A stretch of 64,000 bases of DNA from Phaeospirillum sp. (GTDB taxonomy: Bacteria > Pseudomonadota > Alphaproteobacteria > Rhodospirillales > Magnetospirillaceae), in NCBI GenBank assembly GCA_030651575.1, contig JAUSFB010000048.1, forward strand, positions 186,001-250,000, read 5' to 3'. Of this stretch, positions 43,171-53,172 are shown piece after piece (positions within the stretch are counted from its first letter, which is position 1; each line of letters opens with the position of its first letter). The notes beneath the pieces were generated by a model. The model was not told where the DNA came from, did no database searches, and worked only from the letters and a program-made list of their open reading frames with translations. The translations under genes and the position numbers were made by a program.

Positions 43171-46100
43171 TTAGCCGGTCTCGACGCCTCCGGCAACGGT
43201 TGTCTCGGTCAGAGTCCGCAGCTGACGCCCGGCCACCATGATCATGGGCAGATCGATATGGGACGCCGCCTTAAGCTCGGCCAGCAGCGCCTCGGCCCGC
43301 TCCACCGCCGCCCTGCTGCCCTCGGCCCAGGCCCGGATCGCCTCCTCGGGCTCGAGTCCCGGCTGCGACGCCGCCACCACATTGGTAATGTCGCGCTGAT
43401 GGCCGTAAAGATCCTCGATGGCCGCCGCCGCCGCCAGCTTCAGCCAATGGCCGCGCCCCGACAGCTGCTCGGCCGAAGCCCGCAGCCAGCCCAGCGAGAA
43501 CCGGGCGCCGATCGCGAAATACAGCCGCCCGGCCTCGTTGATGGAGACGCCCTGGCGGGCGGCGATGCGAAGGATATCGGCGGCCGAGGCCAGCACGATC
43601 AGATTGCCCACCCGCCGGGCCAGATCCTCCGGGACGCCCTGATCGACGAATTGCTGGATACGCACCGCCTGGGCGGCGGCGGCGGTGGGCGACAGCACCG
43701 CCGGCACGGCCTCCTCCAAGGCCCTCACCCCCGGCGACAGCTCGGCGATGCCGGCCCCCAGGGCGAAGGGCGACGGCATGGAACGCAGCACCCACAAGGT
43801 GGCGCGTTCCACCAGCCGATTGGCCTCGGCCAGCATGGCGGTCTGGGCCGCCGCCGGCACCTTGCCGTCCAGGGCCTCGATCTCGCGCCAGACCTCGCGC
43901 AGCCGGAAGGCGTCGCGGGCCACGATATAGGCGCGCGCCACCTGGGCCGGGGGATGGCCGGTGGTCTCCATCAGCTCGGCGACAAAGGCCCCGCCGACCC
44001 GGTTGACGATGGAATTGGTCACCACCGTGGCGACAATCTCGCGCCGCAGCCGGTGGCGGCTGATATCGGTACCGAAACGTTGCCGGAGGGCGGTGGGAAA
44101 ATAGTTGACGAGGTCCGTGGCCATGAACGGATCTTGCGGCAGGTCGGAATGCAAGATGTGCTCGTACAGCCAGATCTTGCCATAGGCCAGCAGCACCGAC
44201 AGTTCCGGGCGGGTGAAGCCCTGCTTGCGGGCAGCCCGCTCGGTCAGGGTCTCGTCGGAGGGCAGGAACTCGATGCCGCGATCCAGCCGGCCGGCCTTTT
44301 CCAGCAGGCGCATGAAGCGGGCCTCGGCATCCAGCAGATCGGTTCCCTGGGCCTCCATCATGGAAATGGCCTGGGTCTGGAGATAGTTGTCGCGCAGCAC
44401 CAGGGCGCCGACCTCCTCGGTCATCTCCACCAGCAGCTTGTCGCGCTGCTTGGGGGTCAGGTCGCCGGCGCTGACCAGATCGTTGAGCAGGATCTTGATA
44501 TTGACCTCGTGATCGGAGCAATCGACCCCGGCCGAATTGTCGATGGCATCGGTGTCGAGACGGCCGCCATTGCCGCCGGCCCCCATTTGGGCATATTCGA
44601 TGCGGCCCAGTTGGGTGAAACCGAGATTGGCGCCCTCGCCCACCACGCGGGCGGCGATATCGCGGCCGTCGATCCGCAGGCTGTCATTGGCGCGGTCGCC
44701 GGCCTCGGCATTGCTTTCGCCCGAGGCCTTCACATAGGTGCCGATGCCGCCGAAGAACAGCAGGTCCACCGGCGACTTCAGCAGGATGCGAATCAGGTCG
44801 GTGGGAGGCAGGCTATCGGATTCGATTCCGAAACGAGCCTTTACCTGAGGTGAAATCGGGATGGTCTTGGCGGTACGGGGAAAGATCCCGCCGCCTTGCG
44901 AGATGGTCGAGGCATCGTAATCGGGCCAGGCCTTGACCGCGTTGAACTGACGTTCGCGCTCTTGAAAAGCGCGCTCGGGATCGGGATCGGGGTCGAGGAA
45001 GATATGGGCGTGGTTGAAAGCCGCCACCAGCTTGGTGTGAGGCGAGCGCAGCATGCCGTTGCCGAACACGTCGCCCGACATGTCGCCGACCCCGATGGCG
45101 GTGAAGTCCTGAACCCTGGTATCGACGCCCATCTCGCGGAAGTGGCGCTCCACCGCCACCCAGGCGCCGCGCGCGGTGATGCCCATCTTCTTGTGGTCAT
45201 AACCCTGGCTGCCGCCCGAGGCAAAGGCGTCACCCAGCCAAAAGCCGTAACCCAGCGAGATGGAATTGGCGATGTCGGAGAAGGTGGCGGTTCCCTTATC
45301 GGCCGCCACCACCAGATAAGGATCGTCGCCATCCTTGCGCAAGACATCGGGCGGCGGCACCACCGCCTCGCCGGCCAGATTGTCGGTGATGTCCAGCAGG
45401 CCGCGCATCAGGGTCTTGTAGCACTCGATCCCCTCGGCCAGGAACGCCTCGCGGCCGCCGGTGGTCGGCGGACGCTTGACCACGAAACCGCCCTTGGCTC
45501 CCACCGGCACGATCACCGCGTTCTTGACCATCTGGGCCTTCATCAACCCCAGGATTTCGGTGCGGAAATCCTCGCGCCGGTCGGACCAGCGGATGCCGCC
45601 GCGCGCCACCTTGCCGCCGCGCAGGTGAATCGCCTCCACCCGAGGCGAATAGACGAACACCTCCACCAACGGTCGGGGGGCCGGCAGATCGTCAATCTGG
45701 CGCGAATCCAACTTGAACGAGAAATACGGCTTCGGGCCACCCTCGGGCATGGTCTGAAAGTAGTTCGTTCTTAACGTAGAATGAATCAGATTGAGGAATC
45801 GGCGCAAGATCCGATCGTCATCGGCGCTGACCACGGCTTCAAGCCCGTCCTTCAACCGGGACTCGGCCAGGACGGCGGCGCCCGACGCGCCCTTGGGATC
45901 AAAGCCGGCCAGAAACAGCCGCACCAGACCCTGCGCCATGACCGGATTGCCGCACAGGGCCTGCTCGATATAACTCTGGCTATAGGTGGTGCCAACCTGG
46001 CGCAGATACTTGGTATAGGCGCGCAGCACCATCACCTCCCGCCAACCGAGCCCCGCCGCCAGAATCAAGCGGTTGAAACCGTCGCTCTCGGCGTCGCCCC

Positions 46101-48000
46101 GCCAGACCGCCGCCAGGGCATCATGGAAAGCGTCGCGCCGCTCGGCCACATCCAACGCCGCTCCATCGGCGCTTTCCACCTCGAAATCGTGAATCCACAC
46201 CGCCGCCACGCCGGTCGCCGCGGGCTGAATTTCGTGCGGAACCTCGGCGATCACCACCAGCCCCATGGCCTCCAGCATGGGTAGCACCGAAGACAGCGCC
46301 ACCGGCTCGCCGGCGCGATACAGCTTGAGCCGGCCCTGATGGGGCGCCGCCGCCACCGGACGGTAAAGGTTGAGGCCGATGCCGCCGCCGGCGGCCACCG
46401 CCTCGATCCGGTCCACGTCGGACACCGCCACCAGGACGGAATAACGCTCGCGGTAGGAGGCGGGGAACACCGACGCCCAGCGCCGGGCCAAAATCAGTCC
46501 GGCGGCCTCGCCATGGGACTGGATCAGGCTGCTTTGCAGGTGTTCGGCCCAACTGCGCGAGGCCTCGCCGATCCGGGCCTCCAGCGCGGCGCTGTCGATG
46601 AACGGCAATGCGCCCGGCGAGGTGCGGATGATGAAATGCAGCCGCGCCTGCGGCTGGTCGGCCACCTGGGTATAAAAAGTGTCCAGGGCTCCGGCAAAGC
46701 TTTCCTCGAGAATAGCGGTGATGGCCAGGCGAAGCGGCGTGTCATACCGATCCCGCGGCACGAACACCAGACACGAGACGAAGCGTTCGAACTCGTCCTT
46801 GCGGACGAACACCGCCACATGCTGGCGCTCTTGCAGGTGCAAGATGCCGATGGCGGTGTCGTGCAGCGCCTCCTCCGTGGTCTGGAACAGCTCGTCGCGG
46901 GGATAGGTCTCCAAGATATTGGCCAGGGCCTTGGCGGCATGGCCCGAGCGCAAAAAGCCGGCCCGCTCCTCCACCCGGTCGATCTTGCGCCGCAGCAGCG
47001 GAATCTGCGCCGGACGGTCGGTATAGGCCGACGAGGTGAACAGGCCGAGGAAGGCGTGCATACCGATGACGCCGCCCTTGGGTCCGAACCGCTTCAGCCC
47101 GATGATGTCCATGCGCACCGGCCGATGAACCACGGCGTGACGGGCCGACTTGGTCACCAGCACCGGGTCGGGCCGCTTGAGGAAGGCCCGCATCTCCAGC
47201 GGCATGGCGGCCAGGGTGACGGTGTCGTCGAACACATGCGCCTCGGGATTGCGCAAAATCCCCAGGCCGCTGGCGAGATCGGCGGTCACCGAATCGTCGT
47301 CGCCCAGCTCGAACCAGCGATAGCCCAGAAAGGTGAAGTGGTTGTCGGACAGCCAGCCGAGGAAGGCCAGGGTCTCCCGCTTCTCCTCGGCGGCCAGACC
47401 GTCGGTCCCGGCCTCGAACTCCGCCACCGCGCCGCTCATGCGTTCAAGCGTCGGACGCCAATCGGTCACAGCGGCCCGCACCTCGGCCAGCACGCCCAGC
47501 AGGGCCTCGGCCAGGACGGCATGAGTCTCGACCGGCTGGCGGTCGATCTCGATATGCATCACCGATTCCCGCACCCCGTCCGCGCCGTTTCCATTGCCCA
47601 GCACGTCCTGAAGCAGGCCGGACTCGCTCCGACTGGCCGAAATCACCGGATGCAGCAGCAGGTGGACCCCGATGCTACGCCGGGTCAGCTCCATGGAAAC
47701 GGAATCCACCAGGAACGGCATGTCGTCGTTGACGATCTCGATCACCGTATGACTGGAAACCCAGCCGTGGCGGTCAAGATCGGGATCGAACACCCGAAGA
47801 CCGGGGGTCCCCGCCCGGCGTTCCCGCAAAAAGGTGAATAATCCCAGCGCGCCGCCGAACAGAAGGTCGGGATCGGCTCGGGCGATATCTTGGACCGGCA
47901 TACCGGAAAAGTATTGGCGGATCAGCCGCTCGGCGCCACTGCGGATCAGAGGCTCCGGCAGTTCGCCAAGACGCTGATGCAAAAAATTCGCGAAGTCCAT
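43171..48000 (-). CDS. Large NAD-dependent glutamate dehydrogenase
   Basis: A 1,609-residue member of the large bacterial GDH family (about 180 kDa), which deaminates glutamate to 2-oxoglutarate. The N-terminal half (about 1-700) carries regulatory ACT-like regions. The catalytic part shows RGGKVARGGIRWSDRREDF, KNAVIVPVGAKGGFVVKR, YLVVAADKGTATFSDIAN and AIGVGDMSGDVFGNGML. The C-terminal part is the helical family domain. Two ATGs are possible; 48000 is preferred because GAGGGG lies 10 nt before it but abuts ATG 48009. A 74-nt gap without a clear terminator separates it from holA. Confidence 0.95.
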   Translation of the reverse strand: MDFANFLHQRLGELPEPLIRSGAERLIRQYFSGMPVQDIARADPDLLFGGALGLFTFLRERRAGTPGLRVFDPDLDRHGWVSSHTVIEIVNDDMPFLVDSVSMELTRRSIGVHLLLHPVISASRSESGLLQDVLGNGNGADGVRESVMHIEIDRQPVETHAVLAEALLGVLAEVRAAVTDWRPTLERMSGAVAEFEAGTDGLAAEEKRETLAFLGWLSDNHFTFLGYRWFELGDDDSVTADLASGLGILRNPEAHVFDDTVTLAAMPLEMRAFLKRPDPVLVTKSARHAVVHRPVRMDIIGLKRFGPKGGVIGMHAFLGLFTSSAYTDRPAQIPLLRRKIDRVEERAGFLRSGHAAKALANILETYPRDELFQTTEEALHDTAIGILHLQERQHVAVFVRKDEFERFVSCLVFVPRDRYDTPLRLAITAILEESFAGALDTFYTQVADQPQARLHFIIRTSPGALPFIDSAALEARIGEASRSWAEHLQSSLIQSHGEAAGLILARRWASVFPASYRERYSVLVAVSDVDRIEAVAAGGGIGLNLYRPVAAAPHQGRLKLYRAGEPVALSSVLPMLEAMGLVVIAEVPHEIQPAATGVAAVWIHDFEVESADGAALDVAERRDAFHDALAAVWRGDAESDGFNRLILAAGLGWREVMVLRAYTKYLRQVGTTYSQSYIEQALCGNPVMAQGLVRLFLAGFDPKGASGAAVLAESRLKDGLEAVVSADDDRILRRFLNLIHSTLRTNYFQTMPEGGPKPYFSFKLDSRQIDDLPAPRPLVEVFVYSPRVEAIHLRGGKVARGGIRWSDRREDFRTEILGLMKAQMVKNAVIVPVGAKGGFVVKRPPTTGGREAFLAEGIECYKTLMRGLLDITDNLAGEAVVPPPDVLRKDGDDPYLVVAADKGTATFSDIANSISLGYGFWLGDAFASGGSQGYDHKKMGITARGAWVAVERHFREMGVDTRVQDFTAIGVGDMSGDVFGNGMLRSPHTKLVAAFNHAHIFLDPDPDPERAFQERERQFNAVKAWPDYDASTISQGGGIFPRTAKTIPISPQVKARFGIESDSLPPTDLIRILLKSPVDLLFFGGIGTYVKASGESNAEAGDRANDSLRIDGRDIAARVVGEGANLGFTQLGRIEYAQMGAGGNGGRLDTDAIDNSAGVDCSDHEVNIKILLNDLVSAGDLTPKQRDKLLVEMTEEVGALVLRDNYLQTQAISMMEAQGTDLLDAEARFMRLLEKAGRLDRGIEFLPSDETLTERAARKQGFTRPELSVLLAYGKIWLYEHILHSDLPQDPFMATDLVNYFPTALRQRFGTDISRHRLRREIVATVVTNSIVNRVGGAFVAELMETTGHPPAQVARAYIVARDAFRLREVWREIEALDGKVPAAAQTAMLAEANRLVERATLWVLRSMPSPFALGAGIAELSPGVRALEEAVPAVLSPTAAAAQAVRIQQFVDQGVPEDLARRVGNLIVLASAADILRIAARQGVSINEAGRLYFAIGARFSLGWLRASAEQLSGRGHWLKLAAAAAIEDLYGHQRDITNVVAASQPGLEPEEAIRAWAEGSRAAVERAEALLAELKAASHIDLPMIMVAGRQLRTLTETTVAGGVETG

Positions 48001-48074
48001 GATTTCCATCCCCCTCGCCGGCGCCTGCCTTCAAAGGTGGGACTGAAGTCATGATTCGACAAGGGAAATGATGA

Positions 48075-49097
48075 TCAGCGCCGCGCCGCCGCCCGAGCGA
48101 TCATCATCAAGGCGCGCGAGGTAATCTCGGTGGCCGGCATTCCGGTGGTCTTGCAATCCATCTCGGCCTCGGTCAACACATCCAACGCTCGCCCCAACCG
48201 ATCCACCGGCCAGCGCGACAGCTGGCGTCGGAAACGCTCGGCGGCCTTGAAAATCACCGGCGGCTTCAGCGCCGCCATGGCCTGATCCACCGTCTTTCCC
48301 TGGGCCAGATGGCCTGCCGCCAGATGCAGCCGCAGAAAATGCCGCGATGCCGCCCGCAACATGCCCACCGGGTGCATTCCTTCCCGCAGCAGCCGGTCCA
48401 GCACCCGCTGCGCCCCGGCATGGTCGCCATCGGCGGTGGTCAGGGCAAGGTCGTCGAGACCAAGGGCGGCGCTGTCGCCGATACATGCGGTGGCGTCTTC
48501 CAGACCGACACGGCCCGGCCCGCCCATATAAAGGGCCAGCTTGCCCAATTCGGCGCGGGTAAGCCGCCGGTCGCCGCCGAGATGCTCGACCAGATAAGCC
48601 ATGGCGTCGGGCTCGGCCATCAGCCCGGCCGCCTTCAGCTCTTCTTGAATCACCGCCGCCAGCGACCCACCCTCGTCGCCATAGCAGGCCAGGGCGGCGG
48701 CGTTGTCGGCGCCCTCGAACAGCTTGCGAAGCGACGACCGGGGCCCCAGCTCGCCGCCCTCGATCACCACCAGGGCGTCACCCATGGGTCGGGCCAGAAA
48801 CGGCGCGATCGCCGCGGTCTGAGCATCGCCGGCATCGCGCAGCACCACCACCCGGCGCCCGCCGCCCAAGGCGATGGCGGCGGCCTCGTCGGCAAGGCGC
48901 GACGGTTCGGCCTTCAAGATCGCGGGGGTCAGTTCGGCAACGCGGAAAGGATCGGACGTATCCTTGACCACCCCTCGCATCAGGCGCTGAACCCGTTCAT
49001 GCACCAGACCAAGGTCCGGACCAAAGACCAGCACGGCGCGAACCGAGGGATCGGGCGCCCGAAGAAAAGGCTCGATCCGGGCGCCGGCAAGCTTCAC
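48075..49097 (-). CDS. holA: DNA polymerase III subunit delta
   Basis: A 340-residue clamp-loader subunit that opens the beta clamp. The N-terminal part has AVLVFGPDLGLVHERV with the degenerate P-loop region, then VVVLRDAGDA and FLARPMGDALVVIEGGEL; the helical end carries LGGDRRLTRAELGKLALYMG and GMHPVGMLRAASRHFLRL. The start is GTG 49097, overlapping the lptE stop (GTGA). The order leuS-lptE-holA is conserved in many Gram-negative bacteria and supports the call. Confidence 0.9.
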   Translation of the reverse strand: MKLAGARIEPFLRAPDPSVRAVLVFGPDLGLVHERVQRLMRGVVKDTSDPFRVAELTPAILKAEPSRLADEAAAIALGGGRRVVVLRDAGDAQTAAIAPFLARPMGDALVVIEGGELGPRSSLRKLFEGADNAAALACYGDEGGSLAAVIQEELKAAGLMAEPDAMAYLVEHLGGDRRLTRAELGKLALYMGGPGRVGLEDATACIGDSAALGLDDLALTTADGDHAGAQRVLDRLLREGMHPVGMLRAASRHFLRLHLAAGHLAQGKTVDQAMAALKPPVIFKAAERFRRQLSRWPVDRLGRALDVLTEAEMDCKTTGMPATEITSRALMMIARAAARR

Positions 49098-49684
49098 CGC
49101 CGCTCTGCCGGGCGGTCCGGCCCCTCCGGCCTGATAAAGCCGGAATCGCTGGATTTGCGGTATCGGGCGTTTTTAGGGTCGGCCTTGTAGCGGGTGATGG
49201 CCACCGCCACCTGACTGCGGATATCGTCGGCCAATTGGGTGATCGCCCGATCCTCGGCATCGCGTTCGGTCGCCACGCTGGCGTAACGCGGCCCCAGATA
49301 ATCGAAGCTGACCACCGTGATGGCCGTCCCCAAAAGGATACCGACGCCGTCGCCTTGCAGGCTGAAGCCCGCCGACATGGTCAAATTGCCCAGGGTGGCG
49401 AAGGAATCCCGGCGATAGCCCAGATCGCTGGCGGATTCCGTCAAGGTGACCGACAAGGAATAGCGGTAATCCCCCGGCTCGCCCTGCGGCGTGATCCGCT
49501 GCAACAGGGCATTGCGGAGCTTCTGCCCCATCCGATCCTTGATGGGAGCGATGCGAATATCCGCCAGATCCGCGCTTATCCCGGTCCTGTCGCCCCCGCC
49601 CTTGGCATACATGGGGCCAAAGCCGCAGCCTGTCGGCCCCAGCATCAGAACAGCAATCAGGACAAGGGCCTTAGACCACCACAT
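49094..49684 (-). CDS. lptE: LPS-assembly lipoprotein LptE
   Basis: A 196-residue outer-membrane lipoprotein that plugs the LptD barrel for LPS export. The signal sequence is [18 protein letters not shown], with the cysteine as the likely lipidation site, although the residues before it (PTG) are an imperfect lipobox. [10 protein letters not shown] follows, and [19 protein letters not shown] is the usual LptE segment. ATG 49684 is used rather than the TTG at 49690. The gene begins within the end of leuS and overlaps holA. Confidence 0.85.
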   Translation of the reverse strand: MWWSKALVLIAVLMLGPTGCGFGPMYAKGGGDRTGISADLADIRIAPIKDRMGQKLRNALLQRITPQGEPGDYRYSLSVTLTESASDLGYRRDSFATLGNLTMSAGFSLQGDGVGILLGTAITVVSFDYLGPRYASVATERDAEDRAITQLADDIRSQVAVAITRYKADPKNARYRKSSDSGFIRPEGPDRPAERR

Positions 49685-52247
49685 TGACAATCCGGTTCGG
49701 CACGACCACGACCTTGCGCGCGGGTTTCCCCGACATTGCCGAAATCACCTGGGGCAGCGCAAGCGCCGTCTGCTCCGCCAAGGTGGAATTCGCATCCATG
49801 GGCAGTTCGATGGTGGCCCGCAGCTTGCCGTTGACCTGCACCGCCACCGTGACCGAATCCTCGACCAGCAGGGACAGGTCGGCATCGGGCCAGGCGGCAT
49901 CGGCCAGCAGACCGGCGCCGCCGAGCGCGGCCCACATCTCCTCGGCCAGATGGGGCAGCATCGGCCCGATCAGGCGGGCGGTGACTTCCAGCCCCTCGCG
50001 CAGCACCCAGCCGGCTCCGGCCGCGTCGGCCGGCAGCTCGCCCAGGCCGTTGGTCATCTCGCGGATGCGCGCCACCGCCTTGTTGAAGTGAAAGCGTTCG
50101 AGATCCTCACCCACCAGGACGACGGTCTTGTGAACCAGCCGCCGCGCCTTGACGGCGTCCGCGCCCAACTCCGGCATGGGCGTCCCCGTGGCCGGCAACT
50201 CGGCCGCCGCCACCATGCGCCACAGCCGGTTGACATAGCGCCATGCGCCGTCGATGCCGGATTCGGTCCAGTCGAGGTCGCGCTCGGGCGGGCTGTCCGA
50301 CAGCATAAACAGACGCGCGGTGTCCGCGCCGTAGCCATCGATGATACCGGCGGGATCGACCACGTTCTTCTTGGACTTGCTCATCTTCTCCGAACGGCCG
50401 GCGACGGCCGGCGCGCCCGTATCCACATGGACCAGCGATCCGTCCGGCCCCGTGGTCACCTCGGTGGGATAAAGCCACTGGCCCTCGGCCGACTTATAGG
50501 TCTCGTGACAGATCATGCCCTGGGTCAACAGGCCGGCAAACGGCTCCTTGACCCCCAGATAGCCGCAATCCTTCAGCGCCCGCGTGAAAAAACGGGAATA
50601 CAGCAGGTGCAGCACCGCATGCTCGATCCCGCCGATATACTGATCCACCGACATCCAATAATCGGCGGCCTCGCGGTCGAACGCCACGTCCGAGCGGTCC
50701 GGCGAGGTATAGCGGGCAAAGTACCACGACGACTCGAAGAAGGTGTCGAAGGTGTCGGTCTCGCGCCGGGCCGGCTTGCCGCAGGCGGGGCAGGCCACAT
50801 GTTTCCAGGTGGGATGACGGTCGAGCGGGTTGCCCGGCTTGTCGAAATCGACATCCTCGGGCAGGCGCACCGGCAATTCCGCCGCTGGCACCGGCACCAC
50901 CCCGCAGGACTCGCAATGGACGATGGGGATGGGACAGCCCCAGTAACGCTGACGCGACACGCCCCAGTCGCGCAGACGGTAGTTGATGGTGTGGCTGCCC
51001 CGACCCATCTCCTCGATCCGGCGAATGGCCTCGGCCTTGGCGGCATCCACCGCCAGACCATCGAGGAAACGGGAATTGATGGCGATACCGTCGCCGGTAT
51101 AGGCCTCGCCCCTGGCGATGGCGGCGGCGGCGGCGTCCTTATCGGTGGCCGGCTCGACCACCTGAGTATAGCCCAGGCCGTATTTATTGGCGAAGTCCAG
51201 GTCGCGCTGATCATGGGCGGGGCAGCCGAAAATGGCGCCCGAGCCGTAGTCCATCAGTACGAAGTTAGCCACATAGACCGGCAGGGTCCAACTGGGATCG
51301 AACGGATGGGCGACGCGCAGACCGGTGTCGACGCCCTTCTTCTCGGCGGTCTCGATCGCCGCCTCCGAGGTGCCCATGCGGTTGCATTCGGCTATGAAGC
51401 CGGCCAAGGCGGCATTGCCCGCCGCCAGTTCGGCCGCCAGGGGGTGATTGGCGGCGATGGCGACGAATTTAGCGCCGAACAGCGTGTCGGGCCGGGTGGT
51501 GAAGACCTCCAACTGGTCGGAGCGGCCCTCCAGGTCGAACATCAGCCGGGCGCCGTCCGAGCGGCCGATCCAATTTTCCTGCATCAGACGCACCCGGTCG
51601 GGCCACCGCTCCAGCGTCGCCAGACTGTCGAGCAGATCCTGGGCATAGGCGGTGATCCTGAGGAACCACTGGGACAGCAGCCGCTTTTCCACCAGGGCGC
51701 CCGAGCGCCAGCCGCGCCCGTCGATTACCTGTTCGTTGGCCAGCACCGTGTTCTCGACCGGGTCCCAGTTGACCCAGGATTCCTTGCGATAGACCAGACC
51801 GGCCTGGAGAAAATCCAGGAACATCTTCTGTTCGTGGCGGTAATATTCGGGTTCGCAGGTCGCCAGCTCGCGCCGCCAGTCATAGGACAGGCCCATGGAC
51901 TTCAACTGCTCGCGCATGGCGGCGATATTCTCGCGCGTCCATTTCGCGGGATGCACGTTGTTTTGAATGGCGGCGTTCTCGGCGGGCAGGCCAAAGGCGT
52001 CCCAACCCATGGGATGCAGCACATTGAAGCCCTTGGCGCGCTTATAGCGGGCAACCACGTCGCCCAGCGTATAATTGCGCACATGGCCCATATGGATGCG
52101 GCCCGATGGGTAGGGAAACATCTCCAGGACGTAATATTTTGGCCTGGAAGCATCCACCTCGGCCTCGAAACAGCCGCGTTCTTCCCAGACGCGCTGCCAC
52201 TTGGCCTCGGTTTCCTTGACATTATAGCGTTCGTCGGCCAGCGACAT
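49671..52247 (-). CDS. leuS: Leucyl-tRNA synthetase
   Basis: An 858-residue class I synthetase, normal length for bacterial LeuRS. The HIGH-type motif is in [19 protein letters not shown]. The CP1 editing domain includes [18 protein letters not shown]. The zinc-ribbon cysteines lie in [16 protein letters not shown], and the KMSKS loop in [14 protein letters not shown]. It attaches leucine to tRNA-Leu in the cytoplasm. It is followed directly by lptE and holA on the same strand and preceded by the DUF3576 gene. Confidence 0.98.
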   Translation of the reverse strand: MSLADERYNVKETEAKWQRVWEERGCFEAEVDASRPKYYVLEMFPYPSGRIHMGHVRNYTLGDVVARYKRAKGFNVLHPMGWDAFGLPAENAAIQNNVHPAKWTRENIAAMREQLKSMGLSYDWRRELATCEPEYYRHEQKMFLDFLQAGLVYRKESWVNWDPVENTVLANEQVIDGRGWRSGALVEKRLLSQWFLRITAYAQDLLDSLATLERWPDRVRLMQENWIGRSDGARLMFDLEGRSDQLEVFTTRPDTLFGAKFVAIAANHPLAAELAAGNAALAGFIAECNRMGTSEAAIETAEKKGVDTGLRVAHPFDPSWTLPVYVANFVLMDYGSGAIFGCPAHDQRDLDFANKYGLGYTQVVEPATDKDAAAAAIARGEAYTGDGIAINSRFLDGLAVDAAKAEAIRRIEEMGRGSHTINYRLRDWGVSRQRYWGCPIPIVHCESCGVVPVPAAELPVRLPEDVDFDKPGNPLDRHPTWKHVACPACGKPARRETDTFDTFFESSWYFARYTSPDRSDVAFDREAADYWMSVDQYIGGIEHAVLHLLYSRFFTRALKDCGYLGVKEPFAGLLTQGMICHETYKSAEGQWLYPTEVTTGPDGSLVHVDTGAPAVAGRSEKMSKSKKNVVDPAGIIDGYGADTARLFMLSDSPPERDLDWTESGIDGAWRYVNRLWRMVAAAELPATGTPMPELGADAVKARRLVHKTVVLVGEDLERFHFNKAVARIREMTNGLGELPADAAGAGWVLREGLEVTARLIGPMLPHLAEEMWAALGGAGLLADAAWPDADLSLLVEDSVTVAVQVNGKLRATIELPMDANSTLAEQTALALPQVISAMSGKPARKVVVVPNRIVNVVV

Positions 52248-52298
52248 TTCGTCGTCCGTTACTGATGATGTGAAATTTCACCCGCGATGGGCGGAGGA

Positions 52299-52832
52299 TT
52301 ACTCGGTCGACACGACACGCAACTGGCGCGCCCGGGTCAGGATCGAGTTTTCCAGGTCGACCACCATGCGGGGATCGACCCGGACATCGGCCCAGCCGCC
52401 GCTGGAATCACGGATCTGCTTGAACAGCGAGACCTTGACCCCGTCCGCCCGCAAGGTGCGGTCGAGGATGAAAACGTTGACCTTGTAACGCTCGTTGGGC
52501 GTCTCGGGCAGCTGGTACCAGTCGGTGATGATCGTGCCGCCGAATGCGTCCGCCGTGGTGATCGGCATGAACGAGATGGTGTCGAGCGAAGCGCGCCACA
52601 GGAAGGCGTTGACGCCGATGCCGCCGCCGCCCTCGCCCTCGGGCTTGCTCTTGCCGAACATGCCTTCCGGCCCAAAGATGGTTTCGCGCTTCTCGTTGGA
52701 CATGCGAGGCGCGTTCTGACCCTTCTCGTAGGTCGGGTAGACGGCTTGGGCCTGATCGCAGGCCGACAGCGCCAAGGCGGCGCCCAAAGCGGCCAGGGCA
52801 GCGAAAACGCCCGTGAAATTCTTCCTCATCAT
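52299..52832 (-). CDS. DUF3576 family lipoprotein
   Basis: A 177-residue predicted lipoprotein with a signal peptide ending in the lipobox ALSAC (Cys at about residue 25). The mature part begins DQAQAVYPTYEKGQNAPR and contains GIGVNAFLWRASLDTISFMP, DAFGGTIITDWYQLP and VNVFILDRTLRADGVKVSLF. These are features of the DUF3576 family, widely found just upstream of leuS in alphaproteobacteria. Function is unknown; an outer-membrane envelope role is likely from its neighbours. ATG 52832 and 52829 are both possible starts. Confidence 0.85.
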   Translation of the reverse strand: MMRKNFTGVFAALAALGAALALSACDQAQAVYPTYEKGQNAPRMSNEKRETIFGPEGMFGKSKPEGEGGGGIGVNAFLWRASLDTISFMPITTADAFGGTIITDWYQLPETPNERYKVNVFILDRTLRADGVKVSLFKQIRDSSGGWADVRVDPRMVVDLENSILTRARQLRVVSTE

Positions 52833-53172
52833 GTCACTTCTTCATCCCGCCGCACCCGGTTGTACGGCCTGTTGGCTGACGATCGCCCCGCGCAACCGAC
52901 CGAACCGATTCCGCCGGGCGAGAATGCAACGAGAGGCACCCCGGCGGCAAGCGTGAAAGCCGGCGCGACATTTGTTTATATGGAGCCAGACGCCGGGGCG
53001 GGCGCGTCCTGACTGTTGCACTCCTGCCACAGTGCGCGTGTTTCGACACAGGAGGCGTCCGGTCCGCTTGATCTTTGCCGGTTGCTGTGGCGTCATGACC
53101 GTCGTTCGTTCATTTGGATAGCGGGTGCGGCCATTGAGGGCCAGTATCCGGAGGCCAAAGAGAGGAGATACC
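52833..53172. other. 340-base divergent intergenic region upstream of the porin
   Basis: This gap separates the minus-strand DUF3576 lipoprotein from the plus-strand porin. It holds AGAGGAGA at 53161-53168, the porin ribosome-binding site. A short TTTATATGG element at 52975-52983 is the most AT-rich spot but has no convincing -35 partner on either strand. TTGCTG and TTGATC near 53068-53087 also lack a matching -10. No coding frame here looks real. A long leader for the porin mRNA is possible. Confidence 0.5.

Noticed and set aside
43147-44853. 568-codon plus-strand frame inside the glutamate dehydrogenase region
   Set aside because: It is antisense to the conserved C-terminal part of glutamate dehydrogenase and has no motif of its own.
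49491-52265. 924-codon plus-strand open frame opposite leuS
   Set aside because: leuS is unmistakable on the other strand, and the plus-strand product is low-complexity antisense sequence.
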